Assembly: GCA_902494195.1 (NCBI GenBank)
Contig: CABUSH010000012.1
Location: forward strand, 1-63,642
Length of the DNA: 63,642 bases
Direction: 5' to 3'
From: an uncultured Collinsella sp.
Lineage (GTDB): Bacteria; Actinomycetota; Coriobacteriia; Coriobacteriales; Coriobacteriaceae
In this document: piece after piece, positions 23,784 through 32,895 of the stretch
Layout of the letters: each line of letters opens with the position of its first letter
How positions within the stretch are numbered: the first letter of the stretch is position 1
Notes under the pieces: generated by a model
Seen by the model: the letters and a program-made list of their open reading frames with translations, nothing else
Databases searched by the model: none
What the model was told of the DNA's origin: nothing
Made by a program: the position numbers and the translations under genes

Positions 23784-25783
23784 TAGGCGAACTGGCTCAA
23801 GTAGAGGTCGGCATAGGCACCCTCGGCAGCGAGCAGCTCCTTATGCGTGCCTTGCTCGATAATGTTGCCGTGATCCATGACCAAGATCAGGTCGGCATCC
23901 ACGATCGTCGACAGGCGATGCGCGATCACAAAGCTCGTGCGCCCGCGCATGAGCGCGTCCATGGCACGGCCGATGGCGAGCTCGGTGCGCGTGTCCACGC
24001 TCGACGTCGCCTCGTCCAGGATGAGGATCGCCGGGTTGTTGAGCAGCACGCGCGCGATGGTCAGCAGCTGACGTTGGCCCTGGCTGATGCTCTCGGCATC
24101 GTTAGCCACACGCGTGTCGTAGCCCTGCGGCATAGTGCGCACAAAGAAGTCGACCTGAGCGGCACGTGCGGCCGCGACAATCTCCTCGCGCGTTGCCTCG
24201 GGACAGCCATAGGCGATGTTCTCGGCAATGGTGCCATCGAACAGCCAGGCGTCCTGCAACACCATGCCAAACTGCTGGCGCAGCTCGCCGCGATCCATGC
24301 GGCTCGTGTCCACGCCGTCGAGGGTAATGCGACCACCGTCGATCTCGTAGAAGCGCATGAGCAGATTGATGAGCGTGGTCTTACCCGCACCCGTGGTTCC
24401 CACCACCGCGATCTTCTGACCCGGCTCGGCGGCAAACGACACGTCGCGCATAAGCGGCTTGTCGGGCGAATAGCCAAAGCGCACATGCTCAAAAGCGACA
24501 CGGCCCTCCACCTTGCCTGGCAGCTTGGCGGCGGCCGCTGGCAACGGATCGGCTTCCATCTCGGGCTCGTCGAGCAGGTCGAACACGCGCTCGGCGCTCG
24601 CCAGCGCGCTCTGTAGCGAGTTAAAGGTAAACGACAGCTGCGTCATGGGCTCGGACGCCTCATAGATAAACTGGAAGAACGCCTGGAACACGCCGACGGT
24701 CATATGCCCGGCAACCAACATGCTGCAGCCCACAAGCGCAATCACGATCTGCGCCAAGCGACCGATAAAGCGCACCGCGGGACCGACGGCGTTAATCATA
24801 AAGTCGGCCTTGGCGCTCACGCGCGCCAGCTCCTTCGAAGCCTCGTGCACCTCGGCAGAGCTCTGGCGCTCGCGGTTAAACGCACGGATTACCAGACGGC
24901 CCGAGTAGCCTTCCTCGACCGCGCTCGTAATCTTGGACACCCACTCCTGGCGCTCGCCCGTCACATCGTGCGTGCGGCGCGAAACGACCTTCGTCACCAG
25001 CAGCGAAAGCGCCGTAAAGAACAAAAAGACAAGCGTGAGCGGCACGCTAAACACGAACATCACGCTCACGGCGCCCACCACGGTACCGATCGACACCAGA
25101 AGCTGCAGCAAGCCGCGCTGCATGCTCTCGGACATCTTGTCCAAGTCGTTGGTCGCACGGCTGACGACCTCGCCGGGACGATGCGCATCAAAGTAGGCAA
25201 GCGGCAGACGGTTGAGCTTTTGCGCGATGCGGTTGCGTAGGCGCAGGTTGAGGCGCTCGGCAACGCTCGACATCAAAAAGCTCTGGAGTGCGTAGAACGA
25301 GGCGGCGGCAGTCCAGATCATAAAGTAGATGAAGATGGTCCTGCCGCAGTTCTCCCAGGTAATGCTGAAGGTAGTGTTGTTGGCAAACGCCACCTGAATG
25401 TGGCCCCACAGCTCATCGATCACGCGGGCGCTATATGCCGGCGCGGCGGTGTTAAAGATGACATAGAACACAATGCTCGCGAACACGATATAGAAGCGCC
25501 AATGGTCGCCGGCGGCTTCGCTCCACAGGCGGCGCACCGTCGCCCAGGTGTCGCGGGGCGTCTCGTCCTCGTCCTCGTCGTCAACGTCGCGCATGCGTTC
25601 CGCCTCGGCGCGGGCGCGCTCGTCCTCGGCGCGCTCGTTTTCCTCGTAGAGTGCCTGGCGGCGAGCCTCGCGCTCCGCCGCCTTGGCGGCTTCGTCCAGG
25701 CCGGGTGTGGCGCCCGTCTCCTCAACTGTCTCTGCAACCGCGGCATCCTCGGCGATGGCCTGCTTCTTGAGCTCCTCGGTCAT
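23783..25783 (-). CDS. ABC exporter half-transporter, canonical NBD (pair 2, second subunit)
   Basis: This 666-aa protein has an unusual highly charged N-terminal extension of about 80 residues (Glu/Arg/Asp-rich, ending DVDDEDEDETPRDTW). Six membrane helices (about 95-400) and an ATPase follow. Walker A is GTTGAGKTT, signature ISQGQRQL, Walker B AILILDEATSS, and the switch His is in VIAHRLST. It partners the gene encoded just upstream, which has the degenerate site. ATG 25783 has GGGAGG at 8 nt and is separated from the upstream stop by one base. The same domain logic as the pair at 11145-14858 suggests duplication. Substrate unknown; the MarR gene suggests induction by a toxic compound. Confidence 0.9.
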   Translation of the reverse strand: MTEELKKQAIAEDAAVAETVEETGATPGLDEAAKAAEREARRQALYEENERAEDERARAEAERMRDVDDEDEDETPRDTWATVRRLWSEAAGDHWRFYIVFASIVFYVIFNTAAPAYSARVIDELWGHIQVAFANNTTFSITWENCGRTIFIYFMIWTAAASFYALQSFLMSSVAERLNLRLRNRIAQKLNRLPLAYFDAHRPGEVVSRATNDLDKMSESMQRGLLQLLVSIGTVVGAVSVMFVFSVPLTLVFLFFTALSLLVTKVVSRRTHDVTGERQEWVSKITSAVEEGYSGRLVIRAFNRERQSSAEVHEASKELARVSAKADFMINAVGPAVRFIGRLAQIVIALVGCSMLVAGHMTVGVFQAFFQFIYEASEPMTQLSFTFNSLQSALASAERVFDLLDEPEMEADPLPAAAAKLPGKVEGRVAFEHVRFGYSPDKPLMRDVSFAAEPGQKIAVVGTTGAGKTTLINLLMRFYEIDGGRITLDGVDTSRMDRGELRQQFGMVLQDAWLFDGTIAENIAYGCPEATREEIVAAARAAQVDFFVRTMPQGYDTRVANDAESISQGQRQLLTIARVLLNNPAILILDEATSSVDTRTELAIGRAMDALMRGRTSFVIAHRLSTIVDADLILVMDHGNIIEQGTHKELLAAEGAYADLYLSQFA

Positions 25784-25784
25784 G

Positions 25785-27521
25785 CTACTCACCTCCCTTC
25801 ATCTGCGATTCCGCGATAGCGCGGTACACCTCGCAGGTTTCCATGAGCTCGTCGTGCGTGCCTAGGCCCACGATCTCGCCGTCTTTGAGCACCACGATCT
25901 GATCGGCATGCAAAATAGTCGAGATACGTTGCGCGATGATGAGCACCGCGGCATCGCGCGTCTCGTCCTGCAGCGCATGGCGCAGGGCGGCATCGGTCTT
26001 AAAGTCCAGGGCCGAAAAACTGTCATCGAAGATATATAGATCGGCATGCTTCATGAGTGCGCGGGCGATCGCCAGGCGCTGGCGCTGACCGCCCGAGAAG
26101 TTCGTGCCGCCCTGGGATACCGGAGTATCGAGCCCCTGGGGCTGATCGAGCACAAAGGTGCTCTGGGCAACCTCCAGCGCATGGAGCATGTCGGCATCAG
26201 TCGCGCCCTCGTTGCCAAAGCGCAGGTTGCTCGCCACCGTGCCCGAGAACAGCCACGCCTTCTGCGGCACGTAAGCGATATGCCCGCGAATCTCACCTTG
26301 CGAAAGGTCGCGCAGGTCAACGCCGTTCAGGCGAATGGCGCCCTTCGTGGCATCGTGGAAGCGAAGCAAAAGCTTGGCCACCGTTGACTTGCCCGAGCCC
26401 GTTGAGCCCACGATCGCGGTCGTCTGTCCGCGGCGGCAGGCAAAACTCAGGTCGCACAGGGTGTCCTCGTCGGCATCGTCAAAACGGAACGACATATGGT
26501 CGAACACGGCAACCGCGTCGGCACCATCTGCGGACTCAGGCGCCCCGTCGCCCAGCGTTGCCTTGCCGTCCACGATGCTCGGCTCGATTTCGAGCACCTG
26601 TTGCGCGCGGTTGAGGCACGCCGCAGCGCGCGGAAGCGTCAGAATCACCATCTGCGCCATCATCACAAAGAACAGGATCAAGATCGCGTATTCCAACACG
26701 GCCGAGATGCTGCCGATTTGCATGGCGTGGACGCCCGCGCGGTTGCCGCCCACCCACAGCACCGCCACCTCGGCGATATTCATCAAAAAGAAGCTGGAAC
26801 TGTCGAGACCCACAAACAGGTGGTTGACCTTGATGGCGTTGGCCGCGTAATCGCTAAACACCTCGTCCAGGCGCTGCTCCTCGTGGCGCTCCTTGTTAAA
26901 TGCGCGGATGACGCGCACGCCCACGATGTTCTCGCGCAGCACCACGTTCATGCGGTCGATAAAGCTCTGCAGGCGCATAAAGATCGGCGCGGCGTTAGCC
27001 ACCGTAAAGACCGCCGCCACCAGCACGATCGCAACGACCACACCCAGCAGCGTGCCCATGGCGGGATCGATGAACCAAGCAAAAATGATGCCTGCCACGG
27101 CCAAGAACGGCACCGGCAGCACCAACTGAATCGTCTGAAGGACAGCTTGCTGAATCACGTTGATGTCGTTGAGCGAGCGTGTGATCATCGAACCCGTGCC
27201 AAAGCGCTCAAAGTCGCTAGCCGCGAGTTCGAGCGACTTGTCGTACACGGCATTGCGGATATCGCAGGCCACGTTGGCGGCCAGGCGCGCCGAAAGATAG
27301 CAGCCCAGCACCGTGCCGCCGCTGGCCATGCCGGTCGCGATAAGCATGTACAGGCCGTTGCGTAAAATATAGTCGATATCGCCCGTGGTAATACCGGTGT
27401 TGACCATGTTCGCCAGCATCGTGGGAACCAACAGCGTACCGACGTTATCTATCAGCACCGCAAACAGCGTCACCGCAATCAGCCCGCGATACGGCCTCAT
27501 AAACCTCATTAAGAGTCGCAT
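25785..27521 (-). CDS. ABC exporter half-transporter, degenerate NBD (pair 2, first subunit)
   Basis: This is a 578-aa membrane-ATPase fusion. The ATPase has Walker A GSTGSGKST and signature FSGGQRQR, but Walker B is LYIFDDSFSALD (Asp for Glu) and the switch His is Gln (LIIAQRIST), as in the first subunit of pair 1. ATG 27521 follows GGGGAG. Its first 13 bases overlap the end of the MarR gene, which implies translational coupling of regulator and exporter. Confidence 0.9.
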   Translation of the reverse strand: MRLLMRFMRPYRGLIAVTLFAVLIDNVGTLLVPTMLANMVNTGITTGDIDYILRNGLYMLIATGMASGGTVLGCYLSARLAANVACDIRNAVYDKSLELAASDFERFGTGSMITRSLNDINVIQQAVLQTIQLVLPVPFLAVAGIIFAWFIDPAMGTLLGVVVAIVLVAAVFTVANAAPIFMRLQSFIDRMNVVLRENIVGVRVIRAFNKERHEEQRLDEVFSDYAANAIKVNHLFVGLDSSSFFLMNIAEVAVLWVGGNRAGVHAMQIGSISAVLEYAILILFFVMMAQMVILTLPRAAACLNRAQQVLEIEPSIVDGKATLGDGAPESADGADAVAVFDHMSFRFDDADEDTLCDLSFACRRGQTTAIVGSTGSGKSTVAKLLLRFHDATKGAIRLNGVDLRDLSQGEIRGHIAYVPQKAWLFSGTVASNLRFGNEGATDADMLHALEVAQSTFVLDQPQGLDTPVSQGGTNFSGGQRQRLAIARALMKHADLYIFDDSFSALDFKTDAALRHALQDETRDAAVLIIAQRISTILHADQIVVLKDGEIVGLGTHDELMETCEVYRAIAESQMKGGE

Positions 27522-28009
27522 GTCTCCCCTTCGCTCTTATCGTCAGCCTCGTTCTCAGCGGCCACTTGCCGTTTAAATGCCTCGCACTCTTCGTTAAGAA
27601 CATGGGAGAACTTACCGACCAAGCGCATGATCTCGCGCTGTTCCCACGGCTCGAGCGCCTCGAATGCCTGTTGCTCGGCTTTTTGCGCTGGCAACGCGTA
27701 GCGCTTGGCAAACCGCACGCCTTCTTCGGTCAGTCGCACAACCTTGTTCTTACGACTACCTTCGGCAAACTCCAACGTCGCAAGCCCTCGCGCCCTAAGC
27801 GTCTTGATCGCCGAATTGATGGTCTGTTTGCTGTAGAACCATTCACTCGTCAGCCGACTCACGGCAACGCTTCCGCCCGCCGCACTCGTGTCGACGAGCA
27901 TCCAGTAGGCGCAGTCCGAAAGACCGCAGGCGCGCGCGAACTCCGAATAGATACGGTCAAGCCCGTTGAGCATCCGGTCGAAATCGACCGGGCTAACTGC
28001 ACTATTCAT
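27509..28009 (-). CDS. MarR-family regulator of the ABC exporter
   Basis: This is a 166-aa winged-helix regulator: SRLTSEWFYSKQTINSAIKT (recognition helix region near 55-75), LRARGLATLEFAEGSRKNKV with the wing, and VRLTEEGVRFAKRY. The start is either ATG 28009 (GGGAG only 2 nt away) or ATG 28021 (no RBS); neither is ideal. It overlaps the downstream exporter gene by 13 bp. Two copies of a dyad TAGTC-N8-GACTA lie just upstream, so autorepression with release by a ligand is the likely control. Confidence 0.86.
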   Translation of the reverse strand: MNSAVSPVDFDRMLNGLDRIYSEFARACGLSDCAYWMLVDTSAAGGSVAVSRLTSEWFYSKQTINSAIKTLRARGLATLEFAEGSRKNKVVRLTEEGVRFAKRYALPAQKAEQQAFEALEPWEQREIMRLVGKFSHVLNEECEAFKRQVAAENEADDKSEGETCDS

Positions 28010-28025
28010 CTCTCCCACCATTCGA

Positions 28026-28077
28026 TAGTCCGAGTTTTGACCAATTAATATCTCTACATTAGTCCGAGTTTTGACTA
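28026..28077 (-). promoter_or_regulatory. Twin operator upstream of the MarR-ABC operon
   Basis: Minus strand: TAGTCAAAACTCGGACTA (28060-28077) is a dyad with 5-bp arms. GGTCAAAACTCGGACTA (28026-28042) repeats it 34 bp downstream, about three helical turns. TTGACG, 17 bp, TAATGT forms a plausible promoter over the distal copy. Confidence 0.65.
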
Positions 28078-28126
28078 TCGTCAACAAGCTCGTTGTTTAT
28101 GGTCGGCTCTACATAAGCATATCGAC

Positions 28127-28162
28127 AAAAAAGACCGCCGGCGCGGGGGCGGCGCCGGCGGT
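28127..28162 (-). terminator. Terminator of the 96-aa protein gene
   Basis: On the minus strand AACCGCCGGCGCCGCCCCCG then CGCCGGCGGTC is a GC-rich stem followed by TTTTTT. Confidence 0.88.
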
Positions 28163-28188
28163 TGCGAGAGAATATCGAGTGTTGGCTG

Positions 28189-28479
28189 TTAAGCAGCGAC
28201 GGCCTCATAGACCGTAGCACCCGAGAAGCTGTCATGCAGGCTCTTGCCGGCAATCCACGGCAGCTCGACGACCTCGCAGACCGTGTTGACCAGCTCGGAG
28301 CAGTCAGTAAAGTGGCCCTTGTCGTTGAGGGCCTCGCAATCCTGAACACGCCAATAGCCATCGGTGTGCGTGATGTAGTACTCGTGATCGTTGATCGACA
28401 CGAAAGCGCGCGTCTTGGAACGCAGCAGCTTCAGAAATCCTTCGAAATCGGTCTCGACGACATCTCCAGCCTGGAACAT
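28189..28479 (-). CDS. Conserved-looking small protein, 96 aa
   Basis: It is a soluble acidic protein without signal or membrane segment: FQAGDVVETDFEGFLKLLRS, DHEYYITHTDGYWRVQDCEA and TDCSELVNTVCEVVELPW. It has the look of an alpha/beta domain. The family is not recognised. ATG 28479 has GGAGG at 7 nt, the best RBS in the neighbourhood, and a strong terminator follows, so this is a real monocistronic gene. Confidence 0.72.
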   Translation of the reverse strand: MFQAGDVVETDFEGFLKLLRSKTRAFVSINDHEYYITHTDGYWRVQDCEALNDKGHFTDCSELVNTVCEVVELPWIAGKSLHDSFSGATVYEAVAA

Positions 28480-28773
28480 GATGTTACCTCCTGGCCCGGC
28501 GCCACCACGGCGCATTGATAAACGTTGGTACTCCTTTAGTAAAACCTTTATCAAAGGTTATGCGTTCGTCATTTAGGCAAGTGGTAAAAAACCGCAGGGT
28601 AGACGGGATAAAACGTTTAACCATCCCATTTGTTTGTCACATTCTGAAGGTACTTTTATGCAAACCTACTTTCCCAATTGGAATCTATCCTTTTGGCCGG
28701 GCAATTGACCGTCTATCGTTTAAGCCCGACGGGTATGAACGGGGCATCTGCAACGCCACCGCAAGGAGACACC

Positions 28774-29295
28774 ATGGAGACTATCGAAGCGCTCATTCAC
28801 CGTCGCAGCTGCCGCAACTACAGCGATCGTCCCGTCGAGGCCGAAAAGCTTGCGCGTATTATCGAAGCCGGCCAATATGCACCGAGCGGCATGGGTCGCC
28901 AGCCGGTGACGTTTGTCGCCGTCACCGACCCCGCGACCGTCGAGCGTCTCTCACGGCTCAACGCCCAGGTCATGGGCAGCAACGGAGACCCCTTCTATGG
29001 CGCCAAGACCGTTGTGGTGGTGCTGGTTGACCGCAGCGTGCCCACACATCTGGAAGACGGCTCGCTCGCCATGGGCAACCTGCTCAACGCCGCCTATGCA
29101 CTGGGTGTCGATTCGTGCTGGATTCACCGCGCGCATGAGGTCTTTGACTCGCCCGAGGGCCTGGAGCTGCTGGCCAGCTGGGGCCTGCCCGCCGACGGCA
29201 GCCTGCGCGGTGTCGGTAACTGCATTCTTGGCTACGCCGAGGACACGCTACCCGAGGCAAAGCCGCGCCGCGACAACATCATCTACGTAAGGTAA
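28774..29295 (+). CDS. Short nitroreductase family protein
   Basis: This 173-aa minimal nitroreductase has HRRSCRNYSDRPVEAEKLAR (FMN Arg), IIEAGQYAPSGMGRQPVTFV, and the late SLAMGNLLNAAYALGVDSCW and HRAHEVF. It is about 100 residues shorter than the nitroreductase at 6735. ATG 28774 follows AAGGAG at 6 nt; longer starts lack an RBS. The reaction is NAD(P)H-dependent two-electron reduction; the substrate is unknown. Confidence 0.88.
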   Translation: METIEALIHRRSCRNYSDRPVEAEKLARIIEAGQYAPSGMGRQPVTFVAVTDPATVERLSRLNAQVMGSNGDPFYGAKTVVVVLVDRSVPTHLEDGSLAMGNLLNAAYALGVDSCWIHRAHEVFDSPEGLELLASWGLPADGSLRGVGNCILGYAEDTLPEAKPRRDNIIYVR

Positions 29296-29301
29296 TTAGT
29301 T

Positions 29302-29323
29302 CCGCCGTTCTACCGAACGGCGG
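29302..29323 (+). terminator. Hairpin after the short nitroreductase
   Basis: CCGCCGTTC TA(C) GAACGGCGG-type stem of 9 bp; only a weak T-content follows. Confidence 0.55.
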
Positions 29324-29476
29324 GCTCGTTGACGCTGCGCGGGCCGCATTCACGCCAATCTGACGTTCAATTTCGAGGGCGCGACCAGAAGGTCAGCGCC
29401 CTCTCATTTCACGTCACCTTGGCGCAAATGCGGCTCGCTCGCTTTTGGCGACTGGCATCGAATGAGCCACTGTCTT

Positions 29477-29513
29477 GGGCAGCTAAAAAAGCCCCGTCCC
29501 AAATTAGCTGCCC
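29477..29513. repeat. GGGACGG hairpin family F, copy 2
   Basis: GGGCAGCTAA pairs with TTAGCTGCCC. The interior, read on the minus strand, is TTTGGGACGGGGCTTTTT, shared with 16609-16625. It lies 10 bp after the membrane-protein gene. Confidence 0.8.
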
Positions 29514-29523
29514 CACTCACAAC

Positions 29524-30099
29524 TTATCTTGCCGATGGAGTTGTCGTCGTTTCGTTCATCTGGGCCGTTTCGGCGCCATCGCCCTGTTCGTCCTCGTCCT
29601 TTTGCGCATCGGCGATGGTGGAGGCCGCCGCGACGATACCGCGTTGGGGCGCGACGCCCGTCTGGGCCTGAGCGCCCTCGACAACTTCTGTACCTACATG
29701 CGCGAGCTCGGGCGATTTAAACATTGCGTCCAAGTTGGCGCCACCGCCGGCGTAGCCAAGCGCAGCGAGTGCGATGACGATCACTGCAACGGCGGCCACG
29801 ATCGGCACGTAGCGATGCCAGCCGGCGGGATTGAGCCCGCTGCGGCGAGCCGCCCCGCGGCTGATGTAGCCGAGCGTTCCGTCGTGCTTGAGCTTTGAGC
29901 CCACCACGCGTTTGCGGCCCCACAGCGAGGACTCTGCCTGCATTGCCAAGCGGGCGCTTGCCGAAGGATAGCCGTATTTAGTGCGCTTGAACGAGCCATC
30001 AAACCCCGAGGCGTGTTTGCCCCACGTCACCGATGTCGTGCGTCGGTTGACCGGCGCGGCACTCTGCCTTCTGCGGCTCGGTTTTGAAGTCTCAGCCAT
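29524..30099 (-). CDS. Single-pass membrane protein with basic N-terminus
   Basis: This is a 191-aa protein. Residues 1-110 are Arg/Lys/Ser-rich and probably cytoplasmic (KPSRRRQSAAPVNRR, GSKLKHDGTLGYISRGAARR). One membrane helix follows (YVPIVAAVAVIVIALAALGY, about 115-135). The outside tail is Gln/Glu/Thr-rich and disordered. The repeated pattern SxxRxA..SLWGRK resembles no domain I know. ATG 30099 has GAGG at 4 nt. It is downstream of the enhancer-binding-like regulator with 84 bp between them. Confidence 0.65.
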   Translation of the reverse strand: MAETSKPSRRRQSAAPVNRRTTSVTWGKHASGFDGSFKRTKYGYPSASARLAMQAESSLWGRKRVVGSKLKHDGTLGYISRGAARRSGLNPAGWHRYVPIVAAVAVIVIALAALGYAGGGANLDAMFKSPELAHVGTEVVEGAQAQTGVAPQRGIVAAASTIADAQKDEDEQGDGAETAQMNETTTTPSAR

Positions 30100-30183
30100 A
30101 TGCCCTCGCACGCCGTAACCAAATCGAAACAATAACGCTTTGGACTGTAGCACACGCGTCGCGCGCGGTCACGGGCGCCTCGC

Positions 30184-31401
30184 TCAACGGTCATCGTCCT
30201 TCAGCAAGCGCCACAGCGTTGTACGGCTTATGCCCAGCACCTCCGCCGCACGGGTTCGGTTGCCGTGGAGATGGTCTACAACCAGATGCGCGATATCTCG
30301 CTCGGTATCGGCCAGCGGTCGCAGGATATACAGGTCACTTTCGAGTGTCGGGGCGCCAAAGGTTGCGGTCTTAATCACGTCCTCTTGGGCGAGCACTTCC
30401 TCCGCCACAGTGCGGTCCACCGTGCCCGCCCCCACCAATATATACAGTCGTTCCGAGACCTCGCGAAGCTGCAGATAATTGCGCGGCCAGCGGTAAGCAT
30501 CGAGCGTCTTCGTCGCCGCGGCAGACAGCGTGGGCGCTGCCGTCCCAAATGCATCAGCGAGATATTCCAAATAGCGCGCAACCTTCGTCGACGCGGCTCC
30601 CTGCTCGGCGATTGCCGGCGCCACGCTCACCGCACAGGCGAAGCGCTCGGTCACAAAGGCGGCTTGATCACTTTCGCTGCCGCCCGGCATGTCATTCGCC
30701 GTCAGCACCGCATGGCAGCGCGTCGCCAACGCGGTGTCGGCCATCGTGGAAACGAGCTCGCGGAGGCGCTGGGGGCCAACCGCGTTCCAGCCCTCAATGC
30801 AAAGGGTCAGCCCTGTTTGGAACAACGGCGATTCGGCACTTTTGAGCACATGGCGCCAACCGCGCTCGGTGAGTTCATCAAGCGCAACGGAAACAAAGGG
30901 CTGATCGGCAAAAGGACCGTCCAGATAGAGGCGCTTGGCGATCTCGACCTGGCCCGCGCCAAGCTCGCCCTCGAGCATAAGGGGCACGCCGCGCGCATAG
31001 CTCTCGGCAACCAGTGCAGCCACCGCAGCGGCACCCTCGACGATGCCGTACGCGCTCGATTCGTAGCGGGCCTCAACTTCGTCGGCGTTGAGCCACTCGA
31101 TGCCCGCATGCGCCGCAGCACCGCGCACCTCGCGGACCACGACGACCCAAAGCCCCCCGCCCTCTTTGTCGGTGGGGCGAACGGTCAGGCTCAGGCGCGT
31201 ACCCTCACGCCCCATAACCAAACGTGCGCCGTCTCCTATACGGTCGAGGCGCTCAGCGACAAAAGCCGTCACATCCCGCTCAAGCGCCGCGTCATTCATG
31301 GTCGAGATCGCGACATCCCCACGCGCATCGATTGCCAATGCCGAGGCCCCGGCAGCAGCCAGGGCCTCGGTCAAGATGTTCAGCTTGGCATCGCTATCCA
31401 T
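30184..31401 (-). CDS. Sigma54-activator-like regulator with defective ATP site, Fis-type HTH
   Basis: This 405-aa protein has the layout of an enhancer-binding protein: an N-terminal sensory region (about 1-120), a central AAA+-like domain (about 125-330) and a C-terminal Fis helix-turn-helix (HLHGNRTRAAEVLGISRTTL). The Walker A loop reads EGELGAGQVE, where activators have GESGTGKE, so the ATP-binding Lys is Gln. The GAFTGA loop that contacts sigma54 is not found; RWPRNYLQLRE (canonical WPGNVRELRN) survives. Actinobacteria generally lack sigma54. It probably acts as a conventional sigma70 repressor or activator, like TyrR. ATG 31401 follows a GGGG-containing leader; the frame further up is noncoding. 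Confidence 0.78.
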   Translation of the reverse strand: MDSDAKLNILTEALAAAGASALAIDARGDVAISTMNDAALERDVTAFVAERLDRIGDGARLVMGREGTRLSLTVRPTDKEGGGLWVVVVREVRGAAAHAGIEWLNADEVEARYESSAYGIVEGAAAVAALVAESYARGVPLMLEGELGAGQVEIAKRLYLDGPFADQPFVSVALDELTERGWRHVLKSAESPLFQTGLTLCIEGWNAVGPQRLRELVSTMADTALATRCHAVLTANDMPGGSESDQAAFVTERFACAVSVAPAIAEQGAASTKVARYLEYLADAFGTAAPTLSAAATKTLDAYRWPRNYLQLREVSERLYILVGAGTVDRTVAEEVLAQEDVIKTATFGAPTLESDLYILRPLADTERDIAHLVVDHLHGNRTRAAEVLGISRTTLWRLLKDDDR

Positions 31402-31526
31402 GATTTGCCCCTGTCCGCGACGACATGCAGCCGCCGACGGTCGCACGACCGAGTGTTTCAAAATTGAACGATATTGCTCACCAAACACTATAGGGCAGAA
31501 AGCGCCGTCCTGCGAGTATAGGTATT

Positions 31527-31614
31527 GCCCCGCATCGCCATCCTGGCGGGGCGATAAGAGCTCTTCGGGACTTATAAACCTGCGGACAAGCCATACCCGC
31601 AAGAGCTCCTATCG
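31527..31614. other. Nested inverted repeats upstream of the enhancer-binding-like regulator
   Basis: GCCCCGC (31527-31533) pairs with GCGGGGC (31546-31552). CGATAAGAGCTCTTCGGG (31552-31569) then pairs with CCCGCAAGAGCTCCTATCG (31596-31614) around a 26-nt loop. No riboswitch class is recognised. It lies between yeiH (minus strand) and the regulator, so it is in the leader of one or the trailer of the other. Confidence 0.5.
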
Positions 31615-31667
31615 CTCCACCGCGAGGATGCGCTCACCAGCACGCAGCACGCAAATAAGCTACTTCT

Positions 31668-32702
31668 CTACCAGATTCCCAACACGTGCTGCATTCCCAA
31701 ACTCATGCACGCAATGCCAATCCAGCAGCAAAAGCCCAGCGCGATGGGCTTGCCGCCCTTTTTGACCAGCTCGACGATATCGGTATTAAAACCAATAGCC
31801 GCCATGGCCATCACAATAAAGAACTTCGATAGCTCCTTGATGGGCGCCGTAATGGGCGCGGGAAGCTGAAGCACCGTGGTGATTACGCTCGCCAGCACAA
31901 AGAACAGCACAAACATGGGAAACGCGCGTTTAAGGGAGAACGTGCTTTTGGCGTCGCCGCCGGCCTTGCGCGCCAGATGCATCTGCCAGCATGCGAGGAC
32001 CAACGTGATGGGGATAATGGCCAGCGTTCTGGTGAGCTTGACCACCGTGGCGCTCTCGAGCACATTGGCGCCGGGATGCATGCTGTCCCAGGCGCTCGCC
32101 GCAGCCGTTACGGACGAGGTGTCGTTGATGGCGGTGCCGGCAAACAGGCCAAAGCCCTCGTTGGTCAGCCTGAGCATGCCGCCGAGCGTCGGAAACACGA
32201 GCGCCGCGATAACGTTAAACAGGAAGATGACCGAAATAGCCTGGGCAATCTCGCGATCGTCGGCATCGATGACGGGCGCGGTCGCAGCGATGGCCGAACC
32301 GCCGCAAATCGACGAGCCCACACCCACAAGCGTCGCGATCTTGCCCGGCACGTTCATGACGCGACAGAGCACAAAGGCAATGACAAGCGAGGTCGAGATC
32401 GTCGCCACGATAATCGGTAGCGACTGGGCGCCCTTGGACAGAATCTGGGAGAGGTTCATGCCAAAGCCAAGCAGGATAACCGCGTACTGCAAGACTTTTT
32501 TGGACGTATAGGTAACGCCGGCGGTGAGCTGTTCGCGACGATTCTTGGGAAAGACGAGCGCCAGGACCATGCCAAAGAGGATGGCAAATACCGGACCGCC
32601 GACCACCTCAATTTGTTTGCCGAGCAACGTCGCGGGAATGGCGATGATCAGGCAGAACAAAACGCCTTTCCAGCGCTCGCGTACGATGTTTGCCAGTTGC
32701 AT
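31668..32702 (-). CDS. YeiH/UPF0324 family membrane transporter
   Basis: This 344-aa protein has about ten membrane helices. The family marks are ILLGFGMNLSQIL, the conserved VGVGSSICGGSAIAATAP near 140, VIFLFNVIAALVFP and FAGTAINDTSSVTAAA. UPF0324 proteins are annotated as putative sulfate or taurine-related exporters, but function is weakly supported. Start ATG 32702 follows GAAGGAATCCCAT. A divergent GntR regulator is 193 bp away and may control it, as LysR does for yeiH in E. coli. Confidence 0.9.
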   Translation of the reverse strand: MQLANIVRERWKGVLFCLIIAIPATLLGKQIEVVGGPVFAILFGMVLALVFPKNRREQLTAGVTYTSKKVLQYAVILLGFGMNLSQILSKGAQSLPIIVATISTSLVIAFVLCRVMNVPGKIATLVGVGSSICGGSAIAATAPVIDADDREIAQAISVIFLFNVIAALVFPTLGGMLRLTNEGFGLFAGTAINDTSSVTAAASAWDSMHPGANVLESATVVKLTRTLAIIPITLVLACWQMHLARKAGGDAKSTFSLKRAFPMFVLFFVLASVITTVLQLPAPITAPIKELSKFFIVMAMAAIGFNTDIVELVKKGGKPIALGFCCWIGIACMSLGMQHVLGIW

Positions 32703-32895
32703 ATGGGATTCCTTCTTTCTATTTCACGTTTGCGACGGCTTATGATACGGCAACATTGAGCGCAGCCTTGCGCAAACACAGACTAAGATGCCGCAATAGT
32801 TCTCGGGCGACAGCCGAATTACCCACCGCGGAGAGCTGATTCGCGGCATAATTAACAACTGACATATGAGTTTGATAGAACAGTTGCGAGGCGCT

